Notes: generated from the sequence alone by a model not told the origin. A stretch of 64,000 nucleotides of DNA from Protula sp. h YS-2021 (GCA_949752745.1 OX457027.1:18680603-18744602); one strand, 5' to 3'. Numbered from the stretch's first letter, positions 1 to 10,300 are shown. Numbers and translations: made by a program.

Positions 1-59
1 GTAGAGGTTACCAGCTGTACCATATGAAAATTTCAAAATCCTGGTTCTGGCATCGACAT

Positions 60-570
60 ATGTACGGTCACGTGAACAAACATGTGCTGGTTTCGTGACA
101 ATGGCGTGCCGTTACACTGAAGGATGTAGTAAAGACTATAAAGACTATAACGTCGATAGGTCTTAACTGCGTTAACTCGAGTGTTTCAAGGTCAGGTATT
201 CAGTGACCATGATTGCTCGTTGAACTATCGTGTCTGTGATGACCTATGACTGTGACAGGTCTTCTGTGTGTCGCGTCGCCCTTGTCACGAGTTGTACTTG
301 CAACAGGCGTGAACGCCACGTCTCGTGGCTGTGAAAGGGTCGTGTCTGACATTAATCGTGCATGCGACAGGTTGCGACTTTAGGAACCGTGACTTTGATG
401 GCTCATTCGTGCGACAGATCGAACAAGTGAAGGTCACGACCCGGAACTGTAGCGGATTGACCGTGTGACAACAGGGTTCGAAAAGTCTAGCAGAAAAGTG
501 GTGGTCGACCGGGCTCCGGACTTCAAAAAGTTGGGAGCCCATCGGAAAATCGTGGAGCCTGGCAGTAGAG
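60..570. repeat. Degenerate palindromic ACGGGTCGT/ACGACCCGT-type repeat
   Basis: The stretch is built from diverged short motifs such as GTCACGAGTTGTA, GTGACAGGTC, GGTCACGACCCG and CACGTG E-box-like palindromes in both orientations. The same vocabulary fills 9860-10300, 12760-14500 and 15240-15660. No convincing coding frame is present. Confidence 0.55.
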
Positions 571-574
571 GGGC

Positions 575-1260
575 ATTCGTCATTCGTCTGTACATGTGTA
601 CGCTTTACGTTTGTTTTAACTTTTGCTTAAATTGCTTCATCTCCTTCAGTTTTAATCGGATTCCTTTCACATTCTGTAAGAGTGTTCTCTAAATAGGCTT
701 CCTTTAAAAATTTACTTTTTTGATGATCCGCCAAAAATTGGCTAAATGGATCGGGGATTTAATATTTTTTGGTTGCCAATTTTTAAAAAGGTTCTTGTTG
801 CCGTCCAGTTTTCAAAATGCTACTTCTCCCACAATTTCTTTCCTATTTTGTACGATTGTTTCCTGGGCTGTCTTGAAAAGGTGCTTTTTGTTTGGTTGCA
901 GAATATTAAAATGCTTCTTCTCCCACGATTTTGATAACATTTTGTTAAAATTTATGTACAAATGTTTTCGAGGTAGCTCTCTTTAAAAAAATTATTTTTT
1001 GGTGATCCGTCAAAAATTGATAAAATGGCGGGGGGGGAGGGATTTTTAATTTATTGGCGCTCAATTTTCAAAATGCTGCTTCTCCCACAGTTTGTTCTCT
1101 TGATGGTTCCCTCTTAAAAATTACTTTTATGGTGATCCGCCATAAATTGGCTAGATGGGGACATTTGAAAAATATTTAGTAACAAATTTTCAAAATGCTT
1201 CTTCTCCTACAATTTTGACCGGATTTCTTTAAAAATTTGTACGAATTTTCAACAACCGGG
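575..1260 (+). repeat. Tandem array of a repeat containing GATCCGCCAAAAATTGGC
   Basis: Four or so diverged units of roughly 130-240 bp each carry the order: CTTCTCCCACAATTTT, a GGATTCCTTTCA-like block, a GT(A/T)CGAATGTTCTCT-like block, GATCCGCCAAAAATTGGC, AATTTTCAAAATGCT. The same family recurs at 61730-62230 and, more diverged, at 32440-32720 and 35820-36780. The 4-kb Polinton-like element is inserted just downstream of this array. Confidence 0.7.
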
Positions 1261-1285
1261 ATTAACAAAATTACTGCCACTTTTT

Positions 1286-1291
1286 GTTGAC
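1286..1291. repeat. Left target-site duplication GTTGAC
   Basis: GTTGAC directly precedes the left end (AGTAGTGTAG) of the large inverted-repeat element, and an identical GTTGAC directly follows its right end (CTACACTACT) at 5336-5341. A 6-bp duplication is typical of Polinton/Maverick integration. Confidence 0.8.
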
Positions 1292-1309
1292 AGTAGTGTA
1301 GTTTTAAGA

Positions 1310-1392
1310 GTTCTACCACACTTTTTGTGGCAGAACTCTTAAGAGTTCTACCACACTTTTTGCGGTAGAACTCTTAAGAGTTCTGCCACACA
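1310..1392. repeat. Tandem terminal hairpins (left end)
   Basis: The sequence alternates AAGAGTTCTRCCAC and GTGGYAGAACTCTT around short ACTTTTT-type loops, so at least two adjacent perfect or near-perfect hairpins with 14-bp arms can form within 20-100 bp of the element end. The mirror copy is at 5235-5318. Terminal foldbacks of this kind recall telomere-like ends of protein-primed or hairpin-primed linear DNA replicons, but function is not shown. Confidence 0.75.
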
Positions 1393-1655
1393 TGATGTGT
1401 TTGTATGTGAAGAGTTGTGGCGCAGTGGCCGCGTGGTTGTGACGAAAGAAAACGTCATTAGATGCAAGGATTGCGATTGCGATTGCGAGCGAAAGTGTGT
1501 TTCCGGTGAAACGTTGTACGTTGTGTGTACAATGGTATGGGGATGGTAGGGACTTAGCTTGTGAAAAAAAAGGTGTGGCGTCTCGAGTGAAAGAGGGGGG
1601 GGGATTGGAGAGAGTTATAAGAGTTTTATTTTAAAAAAGCATTTCCCACACATTC

Positions 1656-1832
1656 TCATGCATACACATAGCGGTTAAATTCCTGTTGATGTTGAGACTG
1701 AAAATCCCTCCATGTTTCATAGAGGAACGCCTGGTAGTCGACATATACCTCTTCCCATAAATCGGCATCCTTCTTTGAGAAATGATAAGCCGCCAGGCGT
1801 TCCTCAGTGAAAAATTCTTTCTTAAACTGCAT
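1656..1832 (-). CDS. 58-residue unknown protein in left TIR
   Basis: The ORF starts at an ATG at 1832 and encodes MQFKKEFFTEERLAAYHF... ending QQEFNRYVYA. It is hydrophilic and rich in aromatic residues (many Y, F and W), with no signal peptide or membrane segment. An AATAAA lies just after the stop on the minus strand (near 1630). The mirror copy at 4795-4971 encodes the same 58 residues. I do not recognise the family. Conservation of an intact frame plus a polyadenylation signal in both arms suggests a real small gene of the element, but identical arms could also reflect recent insertion or gene conversion. Confidence 0.5.
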   Translation of the reverse strand: MQFKKEFFTEERLAAYHFSKKDADLWEEVYVDYQAFLYETWRDFQSQHQQEFNRYVYA

Positions 1833-2505
1833 ATTATTTTTTCGACACGTCTGCTCTCTACAAAAAGTTCGAAAGCTCTGCAGGCGGAGATGACGAAATG
1901 TGTGTATGTGACGAAATGATGTGTGAAACGTCAGACCACCCCCCCACCCTCCTTGTCAATACACAGTACAGAGTACAGAGTATTGACGACCACCCCCCCA
2001 CCCCTCCCCAAGAATCTGTGTTGTCGACCATCCCCCCCCCACCCCTCCCCTAGAGTTCTTGACGAAATGGATGGCAGTGTAAACGTCATTTTGTGCAGTT
2101 GTTAGCGTGATTACGAGATTGGAAATAACAGCTTCCGCTGAAGCGTTGATGAAGCGCTGTACCACCCTCCCTCCCTCCCCTAGAACAGAGTTTACGTCAG
2201 ACCACCCCCCCCCCAGGATCGTGATATGGCTAACTTCAAGAGTGTATAACTTTAAAACTACTTGGTCGATTTGCATGAAAATTTCACTGTTTGATTCAGT
2301 GTTATGTAAAGTTTTGTTATAAAGTAATCACAGGCTATTTGCGCAGCTGGCTGTATGCATTTTTGTAACATGCCGCCATTTTAACTTTGTAAAAAGTGAA
2401 AAAATGAGATAACTTTCGTTATACGTGGTCGATTTGTATGAAAATTTCACTGTTTGATTCAGTGTTATGTAAAGTTAGTCAGAAGCAGACTCTGTTTGGT
2501 ATGAT

Positions 2506-2895
2506 ATGGTTCAAGAAGTCTACGATGAATATGATACCAAATTTCAAAAAAAGGTTTCAGAATATGAAGAACAAGGGCTTGAAGATGCGCGTGAAATAGC
2601 AAGTGACGACTTTCGGCCCATTTATAAGCGTCGACTTAAACAACTGTTTATGAGACTATTCAAATATACCCAACGTCTAGAACAAAACGAACATTATCAA
2701 ACCATTTTAGAAGACTTTAATTACTTTGTTGATGAAAAACATTACGAGTATTCAAAGGCACTAAAGGCGGCTATAAGAAGAAACGATGCATTCTTTGAAG
2801 AGCTTCTAGATGAGGAGGAGGAGGAAGATGAAAGCAGCGACGAAGAAAGTGATATGGATGACAGTGAACAGAGTGAACCAGATGAAGAAAAATAG
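2506..2895 (+). CDS. 129-residue acidic unknown protein of the Polinton-like element
   Basis: The ATG at 2506 opens an ORF lying in the unique centre of the element, ended by TAG at 2893-2895 and followed by an AATAAA at about 2918. Residues 1-100 are predicted helical and charged (KRRLKQLFMRLFKYTQRLEQ), and residues 101-129 are a strongly acidic tail of E, D and S (LLDEEEEEDESSDEESDMDD). No cysteine motif, signal peptide or membrane segment is visible. An acidic tail like this is common in chromatin- or capsid-associated proteins, but no function can be assigned. It is the only long ORF outside the TIRs and low-complexity repeats. Confidence 0.55.
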   Translation: MVQEVYDEYDTKFQKKVSEYEEQGLEDAREIASDDFRPIYKRRLKQLFMRLFKYTQRLEQNEHYQTILEDFNYFVDEKHYEYSKALKAAIRRNDAFFEELLDEEEEEDESSDEESDMDDSEQSEPDEEK

Positions 2896-3032
2896 ACTTA
2901 TTTGACTAAACTTTATAATAAAGACTTTGTAAATCAACAAATGCTGTAATATTGTTATAGATTTAAGCTGTCTGTATTTAAGAGTATTAATAAAACTATT
3001 CAACATATATCTTGTTTTTTCTTTGCTTGAAC

Positions 3033-3238
3033 TACAACATGTTGAACAAGAACTTGTTCAACAACATGTTGAACATGTTCAACTTGTTCAACAACATGTT
3101 GAACATGTTCAACATGTTCAACTTGTTCAACAACATGTTGAACATGTTCAACTTGTTCAACAACATATTGAACATGTTCAACAACAGCTTGTTGAACAAT
3201 TGTTGTACAATTGTTAAACAACTTGTTGAACAATAGTT
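3033..3238. repeat. Palindromic iteron block GTTGAACATGTTCAAC
   Basis: About 200 bp consist almost wholly of variants of AACATGTTGAACATGTTCAA and CAACTTGTTCAACAA. The core GTTGAACATGTTCAAC is a perfect 16-bp palindrome. The long VEQVEH/NMLNMFN reading frames on both strands are a by-product of this repeat. The block sits downstream of the 129-codon gene, in the centre of the element, where it could act as a protein-binding or replication site; that role is inference. Confidence 0.75.
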
Positions 3239-3329
3239 TGACGTAATATGTTCCTAAAATGTAATTCAAACACATGTTTGAATGGTGGGAGCGCGCGCCA
3301 TTCCAATAACCCCCACCTATGCTCCAAAC

Positions 3330-4330
3330 TACTGTAAAAACTAAGACATCAAACTGAATCCAACGGTGAAATTTTCATTCAAATCGGTCAACCATAACGA
3401 AAGTTATCACACTTTTCCCACTTTTTACAAAGTTAAAATGGCGGCATGTTATAAAAATCCATACAGTCAGCTGCGCAAATAGCCCATGCCTACATTATAA
3501 TAAAACTAGATATAAAACTGAACCAAACAGTGAAATTTTCATTCAAATCGGTCAATTATAGCAGAAGTTATCTCATTTTTAAGTTAAAATAATGGTATGT
3601 TACAATTATGCATACAGCCACATGCGCAAATAGTCTATGATTACTTTATAGCAAAACTTTATACAAAACTGAATCAAACGGTGAAATTTTCATGCAAATC
3701 GGTCAACTATAACGAAAGTTATTCCACTTTTAAGTTAACATTTTAAGGTGAATCAATTATGCATACAGCCACCGGTGTAAATAGCCCATGACTACTTAAT
3801 ATTAAAACTAGATATAAAACTGAATCAAACAATGAAATTTTCATGCAAATCGGTCAACTATAGCGAAAGTTATTTCACTTTTTCCACTTTTACAAAGTTA
3901 AAATGGCGGCATGTCACATTATGCATACAGCCACCAGTGCAAATAGTCCGTGACCACTTAATGGTAAAACTTTACATAAAACTGAATTAAACAGTGAAAT
4001 TTTCATTCAAATCGACCAACTATAACGGAAGTTATTCTACTTTGTCACTTTTTACAAAATTAAAATGGCTGCATGTCACATTATGCATACAGCCAGCTCC
4101 GCAAATAGCCTGTGACTACTTTATAACAAAATTTTACATAACACTGAATCAAACAGTGAAATTTTCATACAAATCGACCACGTATAACGAAAGTTATCTC
4201 ATTTTTTCACTTTTTACAAAGTTAAAATGGCGGCATGTTACAAAAATGCATACAGCCAGCTGCGCAAATAGCCTGTGATTACTTTATAACAAAACTTTAC
4301 ATAACACTGAATCAAACAGTGAAATTTTCA
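3330..4330. repeat. Tandem array of a 150-165 bp unit inside the element
   Basis: Six diverged units repeat the order: AAATAGCCTGTGAYTACTT, AAAACT(T/A)TAYATAAAACTGA, CAGTGAAATTTTCATGCAAA, TCGGTCAACTATAACGAAAG, TTACAAAGTTAAAATGGCGG, CATACAGCCA. Unit joints fall near 3478, 3629, 3779, 3942, 4103 and 4267. Two inverted units lie at 2250-2476. The right TIR ends within this array. Confidence 0.8.
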
Positions 4331-5335
4331 TGCAAATCGACCAAGTAGTTTTAAAGTTATACACTCTTGAAGTTAGCCATATCACGATCCGGGGGGGGGG
4401 TGGTCTGACGTAAACTCTGTTCTAGGGGAGGGAGGGAGGGAGGGAGGGGGGGAGGGTGGTACAGCGCTTCATCAACGCTTCAGCGGAAGCTGTTATTTCC
4501 AATCTCGTAATCACGCTAACAACTGCACAAAATGACGTTTACACTGCCATCTATTTCGTCAAGAACTCTAGGGGAGGGGTGGGGGGGGGGGTGGTCGACA
4601 ACACAGATTCTTGGGGAGGGGTGGGGGGGGGGTGGTCGTCAATACTCTGTACTCTGTACTGTGTATTGACAAGGAGGGTGGGGGGGGGTGGTCTGACGTT
4701 TCACACATCATTTCGTCACATACACACATTTCGTCATCTCCGCCTGCAGAGCTTTCGAACTTTTTGTAGAGAGCAGACGTGTCGAAAAAATAATATGCAG
4801 TTTAAGAAAGAATTTTTCACTGAGGAACGCCTGGCGGCTTATCATTTCTCAAAGAAGGATGCCGATTTATGGGAAGAGGTATATGTCGACTACCAGGCGT
4901 TCCTCTATGAAACATGGAGGGATTTTCAGTCTCAACATCAACAGGAATTTAACCGCTATGTGTATGCATGAGAATGTGTGGGAAATGCTTTTTTAAAATA
5001 AAACTCTTATAACTCTCTCCAATCCCCCCCCCTCTTTCACTCGAGACGCCACACCTTTTTTTTCACAAGCTAAGTCCCTACCATCCCCATACCATTGTAC
5101 ACACAACGTACAACGTTTCACCGGAAACACGCTTTCGCTCGCAATCGCAATCGCAATCCTTGCATCTAATGACGTTTTCTTTCGTCACAACCACGTGGCC
5201 ACAGCGCCACAACTCTTCACATACAAACACATCATGTGTGGCAGAACTCTTAAGAGTTCTACCGCAAAAAGTGTGATAGAACTCTTAAGCGTTCTGCCAC
5301 AAAAAGTGTGGTAGAACTCTTAAAACTACACTACT
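4131..5335 (-). repeat. Right terminal inverted repeat (about 1.2 kb)
   Basis: Mirror of 1292-2476. It includes G-rich blocks (4391-4460, 4575-4700), the second 58-codon ORF and the terminal hairpins at 5235-5318. Confidence 0.85.
4795..4971 (+). CDS. 58-residue unknown protein in right TIR
   Basis: Plus-strand twin of the ORF at 1656-1832, identical in protein by eye. The ATG at 4795 is preferred over the longer upstream-open frame from 4456, because that extension runs through G-run simple sequence (GGVGGG) while the left-arm copy shows the same compact ORF. An AATAAA follows the stop at about 4998. Function unknown. Confidence 0.5.
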   Translation: MQFKKEFFTEERLAAYHFSKKDADLWEEVYVDYQAFLYETWRDFQSQHQQEFNRYVYA

Positions 5336-5341
5336 GTTGAC
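5336..5341. repeat. Right target-site duplication GTTGAC
   Basis: Identical to 1286-1291; see that entry. Confidence 0.8.
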
Positions 5342-6280
5342 CATACAAGCCTATTGATATGTGATATGCTAGATCTCGGCTAGTCACAATGTACATGGAC
5401 ATTCTTGTTAATATAATTTTTCTAGTTTTCCTATATACGGAGTGCATTGCATGGCAACTGTCCTGTGTACATAATTATTTAGTTGTTAGCCAGAAAAATA
5501 AGCGTCCTGGCTATTTCAAGCAAATAAGTTTTCCGATGTTGTAACACACAACGCTGAAAATAAATCGGACAATTTTGAAAACATCACTTTACTGTGCTGT
5601 CATACTGACCAACAAAACAGCCTTCTCATCCAATGCAGAAATGGTAATGGATGTGAGAATATTGCAGAAATAATCCACAAAACAAAGAAAAACAAACAAA
5701 ATCCGAAAAAGTTGAGAGTCATCCGGTCTCCGGACTTAAAAAACTCGGAACCCGACGCGAAAAATCGGAGCCACGGGCTTCTGGGCTCTCGAACTTTTCT
5801 AACACTGTATGGCAGTCCGTACTTTAGACAATCGCTGCGATAAGCGTACACACCTGGGAAAAGGTGGCAGAGAAATAGAGGGAGAGAGACAGAAAGAGAG
5901 AGTCTGCTCCCTTTCGGGCCAAGGAACGAAAGCGCTCATAGGGTGATAAAGCGACAACGTCTGAGCAGCTTTCGACGACTACAGACGAGAAATCAGACAC
6001 TGGCGTTTCCAAGATGTAAAAACATCGTAAGCTCAAGGCTATGTTACTGAATTGGTGCGGTGTATTTGTCATCGATGCAAGACTACTTTGTTGACCATCA
6101 TGTGGATGTCACCTGACAATTCAACCTACTTCTTCGACACCAATGTCGTCTTGTCCGTTATTCGGTGATTTAACGATGGACACTAATGCAGATGTATATG
6201 AAGTACTTACTCACCATTCCTCTGAACACTGCGTCGTGGCAGGTCTCCACATTATCGACTACAACTCTCCCTGATAGCAT
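5342..6280. other. No gene identified
   Basis: A stretch near 5720-5780 (CCGGACTTAAAAAACTCGGA, GAAAAATCGGAGCC) resembles 505-560, suggesting a shared diverged repeat on both sides of the Polinton-like element. GA-rich sequence lies at 5875-5905. No other feature is supported. Confidence 0.4.
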
Positions 6281-6289
6281 TCAGAGATC

Positions 6290-7770
6290 TTTACTGGTAG
6301 TCACGTTTCAAACCCGGCAAGACTGATATTACAATGTGCATAAATGTACCTAAGCCCTTGGTCGCAATATGCGTCTTGCTCAAAACGTTCGGTAATGGTT
6401 TTTGGACAAAAGCTTTCCATGAACCATTAACTACAAAGTATGCATTTCCCCACGGCGCTTGCCCGACGCCAACGCCATGTGGAAAATGCACTTCTTCGGT
6501 AATGATAAAGTGATGGAAAAGTGAAATATTTCAAGACCAGGCACGAATCCTAAGATACTTATGTACTGTCGGATAGGGGACGATACAGTTTTAAAAAAAC
6601 CCTGAACAAATCCATCACATACAGACAAATCTTAGCCAGACGAGTGCTTAAGTGTGAACGTGAAACCTGATCGATATGTCACAACGACCTAGCTGAAACC
6701 TTTCCTGTTCACCAAAATGTAAACAAAGAAGTCGGCAACTGCTGGCGGATATAGAGTCAATGCTCTTGTTGACGCGCCATGCCTCGAAAAGTCACCAATG
6801 TAACAAATATATCTCATTTATGGAATCCTAGTGAATTCTTCATTCTCTGAATTATTCTCTGAGAAAAACCCTTGTTCTCCTGAAGTACTACCACATTCCA
6901 GGAGAATTCGAAAACTTCTGACGTATGGTAATCGCATCAACAAAGGTAACAACGACAGTTGTTTTAGATTCAGAGCGACAAGCAACAGATGTCTGGGTTT
7001 CCTGCCAAATCTTTTCGAGAACCTGCAGCCTGAGTAAAGACGGTGGATGTCACTTCTGGAGGCCAACGACACACTCAAATGCCGCTAAATCCAGAGACGG
7101 AAAATTATAGTCGGACGGTTGAAGGCCGTCAACTTGAGTAGGCCCCCAGGACGATTGACATATAATCCAATGAAACAAGAAATCCGCCAAGGCCTACTTT
7201 GTTTGGACGATTTCTCCCACTCTAGACGCCAAATTTTGGCAAAAACTATTGCCTCGAGCACGTAAGAGAACCTGCTTGGTAAGTGGGCACAATATCGGCG
7301 AGGGCGTGCTACACTTCTTCAAATAGGAGACCATTGTCTAATTGTCCACCAGGAACTGAACGATATGGCCCTTGGAAAGCGCGGAGAGAAGCTGACAAGC
7401 AATCGAAACGACTTTCACTTCCAACACGATGATATGAAGTGCTCAATCATGACAAGACTACAGACCTTTCCCAGTGCGCCCTTGAAAAATTCCAACGCTC
7501 CGACTGAAACTGCTTGGAGATGGAAGAGAACACATCTTTCAGCAGATTGATTTGTCTTAGCCACCGGTTAGATTCTCGATGCTAAGAGGGAAAGCCGTAG
7601 TCGAAGATGTGACGACCTGCTACGAAGAACCGCTCTCATGACCACACACTGAAACTCTCAAAAATGGTACCTGCCCGACTTGATCGATTTCTCTGTGACA
7701 ACTAACAAACCCAGAAGAGACTCTGGTAACGAGGCTTGGGAATGGACACGGCGCAACCAGCTAGAGTTGA
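6290..7770 (-). pseudogene. Decayed DIRS-type retrotransposon (tyrosine recombinase and RNase H region)
   Basis: On the minus strand, 6431-6628 contains ALASGKRRGEMHTL, which matches the tyrosine-recombinase motif of DIRS-like retroelements (pattern ALASGKRRGEIHAL), and 6340-6390 contains KTHIATKGLGTF. Near 7240-7340 the minus strand reads VSYLKKCSTPSPILCPLTK, like the VAYIRxQGGTxSxxLCxL segment near the RNase H domain. A block at 7640-7760 is homologous in opposite orientation to 17180-17290 of the second DIRS-like copy. All frames are broken by stops and shifts. Ends could not be located; decayed sequence may extend to about 9250. Confidence 0.55.
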
Positions 7771-9500
7771 CTGGCTGAGCCAGAACTAACTCCGTATTCT
7801 TCAGTTTGACCGAGGGCACAGCACTTCTTGACCAACCTGCCTAACTGAGACAGAAGGACGTCCCTGCCCTCTTACCAGTAGCCAATCGTTGAGATACTGG
7901 AAAATGAGCAATCAAACTTGGCGACACCAGAGTTTTATTACCTTCAGAACCCGAATAAACACAAACGGTGCCGTAGACAATCCGACTGGGAGGACGAGAA
8001 ACCAATAATTTACACCACTACCTTGAAGAATAGAGAACAGCGAGCGGATATATGCATGCCGAAAGACCAATTGAGGTGGCCCACATACTCTGATTTAGTG
8101 TGGGTTTGATGAGGTGTGAAATGTCTATTTTAAACGACTTGAGATGTAACAACTGTTTGAGTTGTGACAAGTTAATCACTAAGCGTCAGCTGCCTGACTT
8201 CTTTGCTATAAGGAAGACGCAACTGAAAACCCTTGATTGCCATTGACATCTTTTCTTTTCTCTCTTGGCTGTTTTATTCTAACAGTTCCTAAATTGCGTG
8301 ACTAATGAAGGATCGGAAAGCTTAACCCCCGGGGAAAGAATCTGTTGATCCCTGTCCCTTGCTATCGGTTAGTGGCGCCGTAATCAAAACCAACGGCTAT
8401 TTGGGAGCTCCGAGTAACTGCCGGGCTTGCCAAAAATTCTTCAGCCTTCCTCCTACGCGCACATTTGCTCTGGATTTTTAAGTAAGCGAGAAACCAATTC
8501 TTTGTAAGAACTTGAAGGATCTGGAAGAGATCGCTGAGCGACCTCTACGAGATACTTTGATTGGATGTTACCTCTGCTTTGCATGGGGCAGTGGATTTTG
8601 TAATGTTCATCTTGTGTTTCTTGGCCGGCGGAGTGAATATCATTGAAGGCACATGCGGCTTTTGGCAGCTGTAGTCTACGGCATGGATGATTGTCGCTGC
8701 CGCAGGGTGTTGTGCTGTGGGGTCAAAGCTCTGCTCTGTGGAAAAAAGCTGACCTCTACTGGAGCGAATCGTAGCCTGTGGGCGTCTTTCGTACTGATGT
8801 CTGGGTGTGGTAACACTTGATCATGACCCAAAACTACAGATAGGCGTCCATCTTAAGAAGACGCTGCCAACACCGAGTCGAAAACAAACACAGCAAACTT
8901 AAGCAGTGTCTGGAACGCAGCATCATGAAATAAGCGCATTGCGTGTAATTTCTTCAAGAATCATGCAGTCTATTTCTGCTAGAGGCACGCTCGACTCTGG
9001 GTTGGCATTGGGCAACGACGGTCCCATGTTGCGACGGTATGCAACAGGCTGAGCCTTCAACACCCCGTCATTAGACTGAGGAAGACCCACAGATTTCAAT
9101 GGATGAGAAGATGGTTACACCAATTTTGTGGATCTGGTTCTATGGTAATGCTGCCTGTACCAGCAGTATTAGGACGCGATGTGGCCGGAGTAACCACGCC
9201 GAATTTGACGGAAGACATGCCGGCATCCAAATTTAAACTTATGGTGCAGCTCTGAAGCGGAGATATATCTTGCATATCACGAGGCTAAGCCTCTGCAAAA
9301 GTTTGTTAGTGCGACTGTGTACTCGAAGGAATAGCTGTAACATCCAGTTCATAGGTATCAATCAAATAACCACTGCAGACGACAACACGACAGGAGCCAG
9401 AGAAACTGGCTTTGGCTTAAGTCTAAGCTTCTTGGATTTCATCGAAGCATCCGTCTTTGATTTGTCGACGGCAACAACGCCCGCTGGTGGCAAGGCTGGT
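7771..9500. other. No gene identified; possible further DIRS remains
   Basis: Only short frames with no recognisable motif are present. Position next to the DIRS-like fragment makes decayed element sequence likely, but no motif supports a specific call. Confidence 0.3.
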
Positions 9501-9505
9501 TGGGG

Positions 9506-9507
<2 letters not shown>

Positions 9508-9577
<70 letters not shown>
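9508..9577. repeat. (CT)n microsatellite
   Basis: About 35 uninterrupted CT dinucleotides. The overlapping SLSLSL/REREREE frames on both strands are artefacts of it. Confidence 0.98.
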
Positions 9578-9580
<3 letters not shown>

Positions 9581-9859
9581 GCAGTGCTAATGAGGAGAGT
9601 AAATCATCCAAGTGTTCACAGGGGTTGCAGCGATTCTCAAAGCGCAGTATGCACCAGCAACGTAAACATTCCGTTCATCTCGTGTATGGATAACCGGCCC
9701 GTTTCATGTGAACGCAGCAGTCGGGATCGACTACGGGTCCACAACAGAAAGTAAATAACTGTTGTGGACGTACGAAGTCATTAGGATAAAACATGATACG
9801 ACCTAATCGCTTAAAATTGCATCAAAACATTGAAAACAGATCAAGTCCATACAGCAACG

Positions 9860-10300
9860 ATAACACTTGATCAAGACGTTGCGCGAGCGATTCGTGACAT
9901 GCATGATCCGACACTGCGTTGATACCCGTCACCGGAACCTTTGACACTTGGCGATTCACTGGACGAATGACGCAACGCAGTGTCGACCCGTCACAGTCAC
10001 GGGTTATGACAATGACGACTCGCTGCGTGGACGACCCGTAACAGTGACGATCCGTCACAGTGATGAGTCGCCACAGACACGACCCGTCACACGCACGACC
10101 TGAGTCAACAGCGAATCGTCACGTGATCGACCCGTCACTGACACGGGAAGTGACAGGGGCAACCCGTTGCATGCATGACTCCTGACAGCAAATACATGTC
10201 ACATACACGACACGTCACAATTACAGGTCGTAACAGTCACGATACACCGCTGCTTGTACAATCCGTGAAAGACACAACCCGTCACCTGGTCGACCTGCCC
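9860..10300. repeat. Degenerate palindromic ACGACCCGT repeat
   Basis: Dense occurrences of ACGACCCGTCAC, GACCCGTCACAGT and CACGTGATCGACCCGTCAC, about one every 20-40 bp, in both orientations, with no fixed period. Same family as 60-570, 12760-14500 and 15240-15660. Confidence 0.65.

Larger units (their letters stand above)
1292..2476 (+). repeat. Left terminal inverted repeat (about 1.19 kb)
   Basis: Reading inward, this is the reverse complement of 5335-4131 with only scattered differences, chiefly in the lengths of G/C runs. It holds terminal hairpins, a minus-strand 58-codon ORF, four C-rich blocks and two units of the internal tandem repeat. Similarity stops near 2476, where the left arm continues into the leader of the 129-codon ORF. 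Confidence 0.85.
1292..5335. mobile_element. Complete 4,044-bp Polinton/Maverick-like non-autonomous element
   Basis: Seen: two terminal inverted repeats of about 1.18-1.2 kb (1292-2476 and 4131-5335), perfect 5'-AGTAGTGTAG...CTACACTACT-3' ends, and a flanking 6-bp duplication GTTGAC. Inside are a 129-codon ORF (2506-2895), a palindromic iteron block (3033-3238), a tandem array of a 150-165 bp unit, and one copy of a 58-codon ORF in each TIR. Known: Polintons have long TIRs, AG/CT ends and 6-bp duplications but are normally 15-20 kb and encode polymerase B, integrase, protease, ATPase and capsid proteins; none is visible here. Inference: a non-autonomous Polinton relative mobilised in trans, or a related virus-like element. 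The small ORFs match nothing I recognise. Confidence 0.75.

Noticed and set aside
3000..3275. VEQVEHVQHVV / NMLNMFNLFN proteins on both strands
   Set aside because: Translations of the palindromic GTTGAACATGTTCAAC repeat; mirror-image frames on both strands with no independent coding signal.
3030..4330. CRISPR array
   Set aside because: Units are diverged, long and directly abutting, without unique spacers of constant size, in a eukaryotic transposable element.
4456..4971. 171-codon ORF in the right TIR
   Set aside because: Its first 113 codons run through G-run simple sequence. Only the last 58 codons are preserved as an ORF in both arms.
1292..5335. Parvovirus/densovirus insertion
   Set aside because: Hairpin ends and about 4-kb size are suggestive, but no NS1 helicase or capsid motifs are present, and the 6-bp duplication with AG/CT ends fits a Polinton-like element better.
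9270..9754. SLSLSL and REREREE ORFs
   Set aside because: Created by the (CT)n microsatellite.
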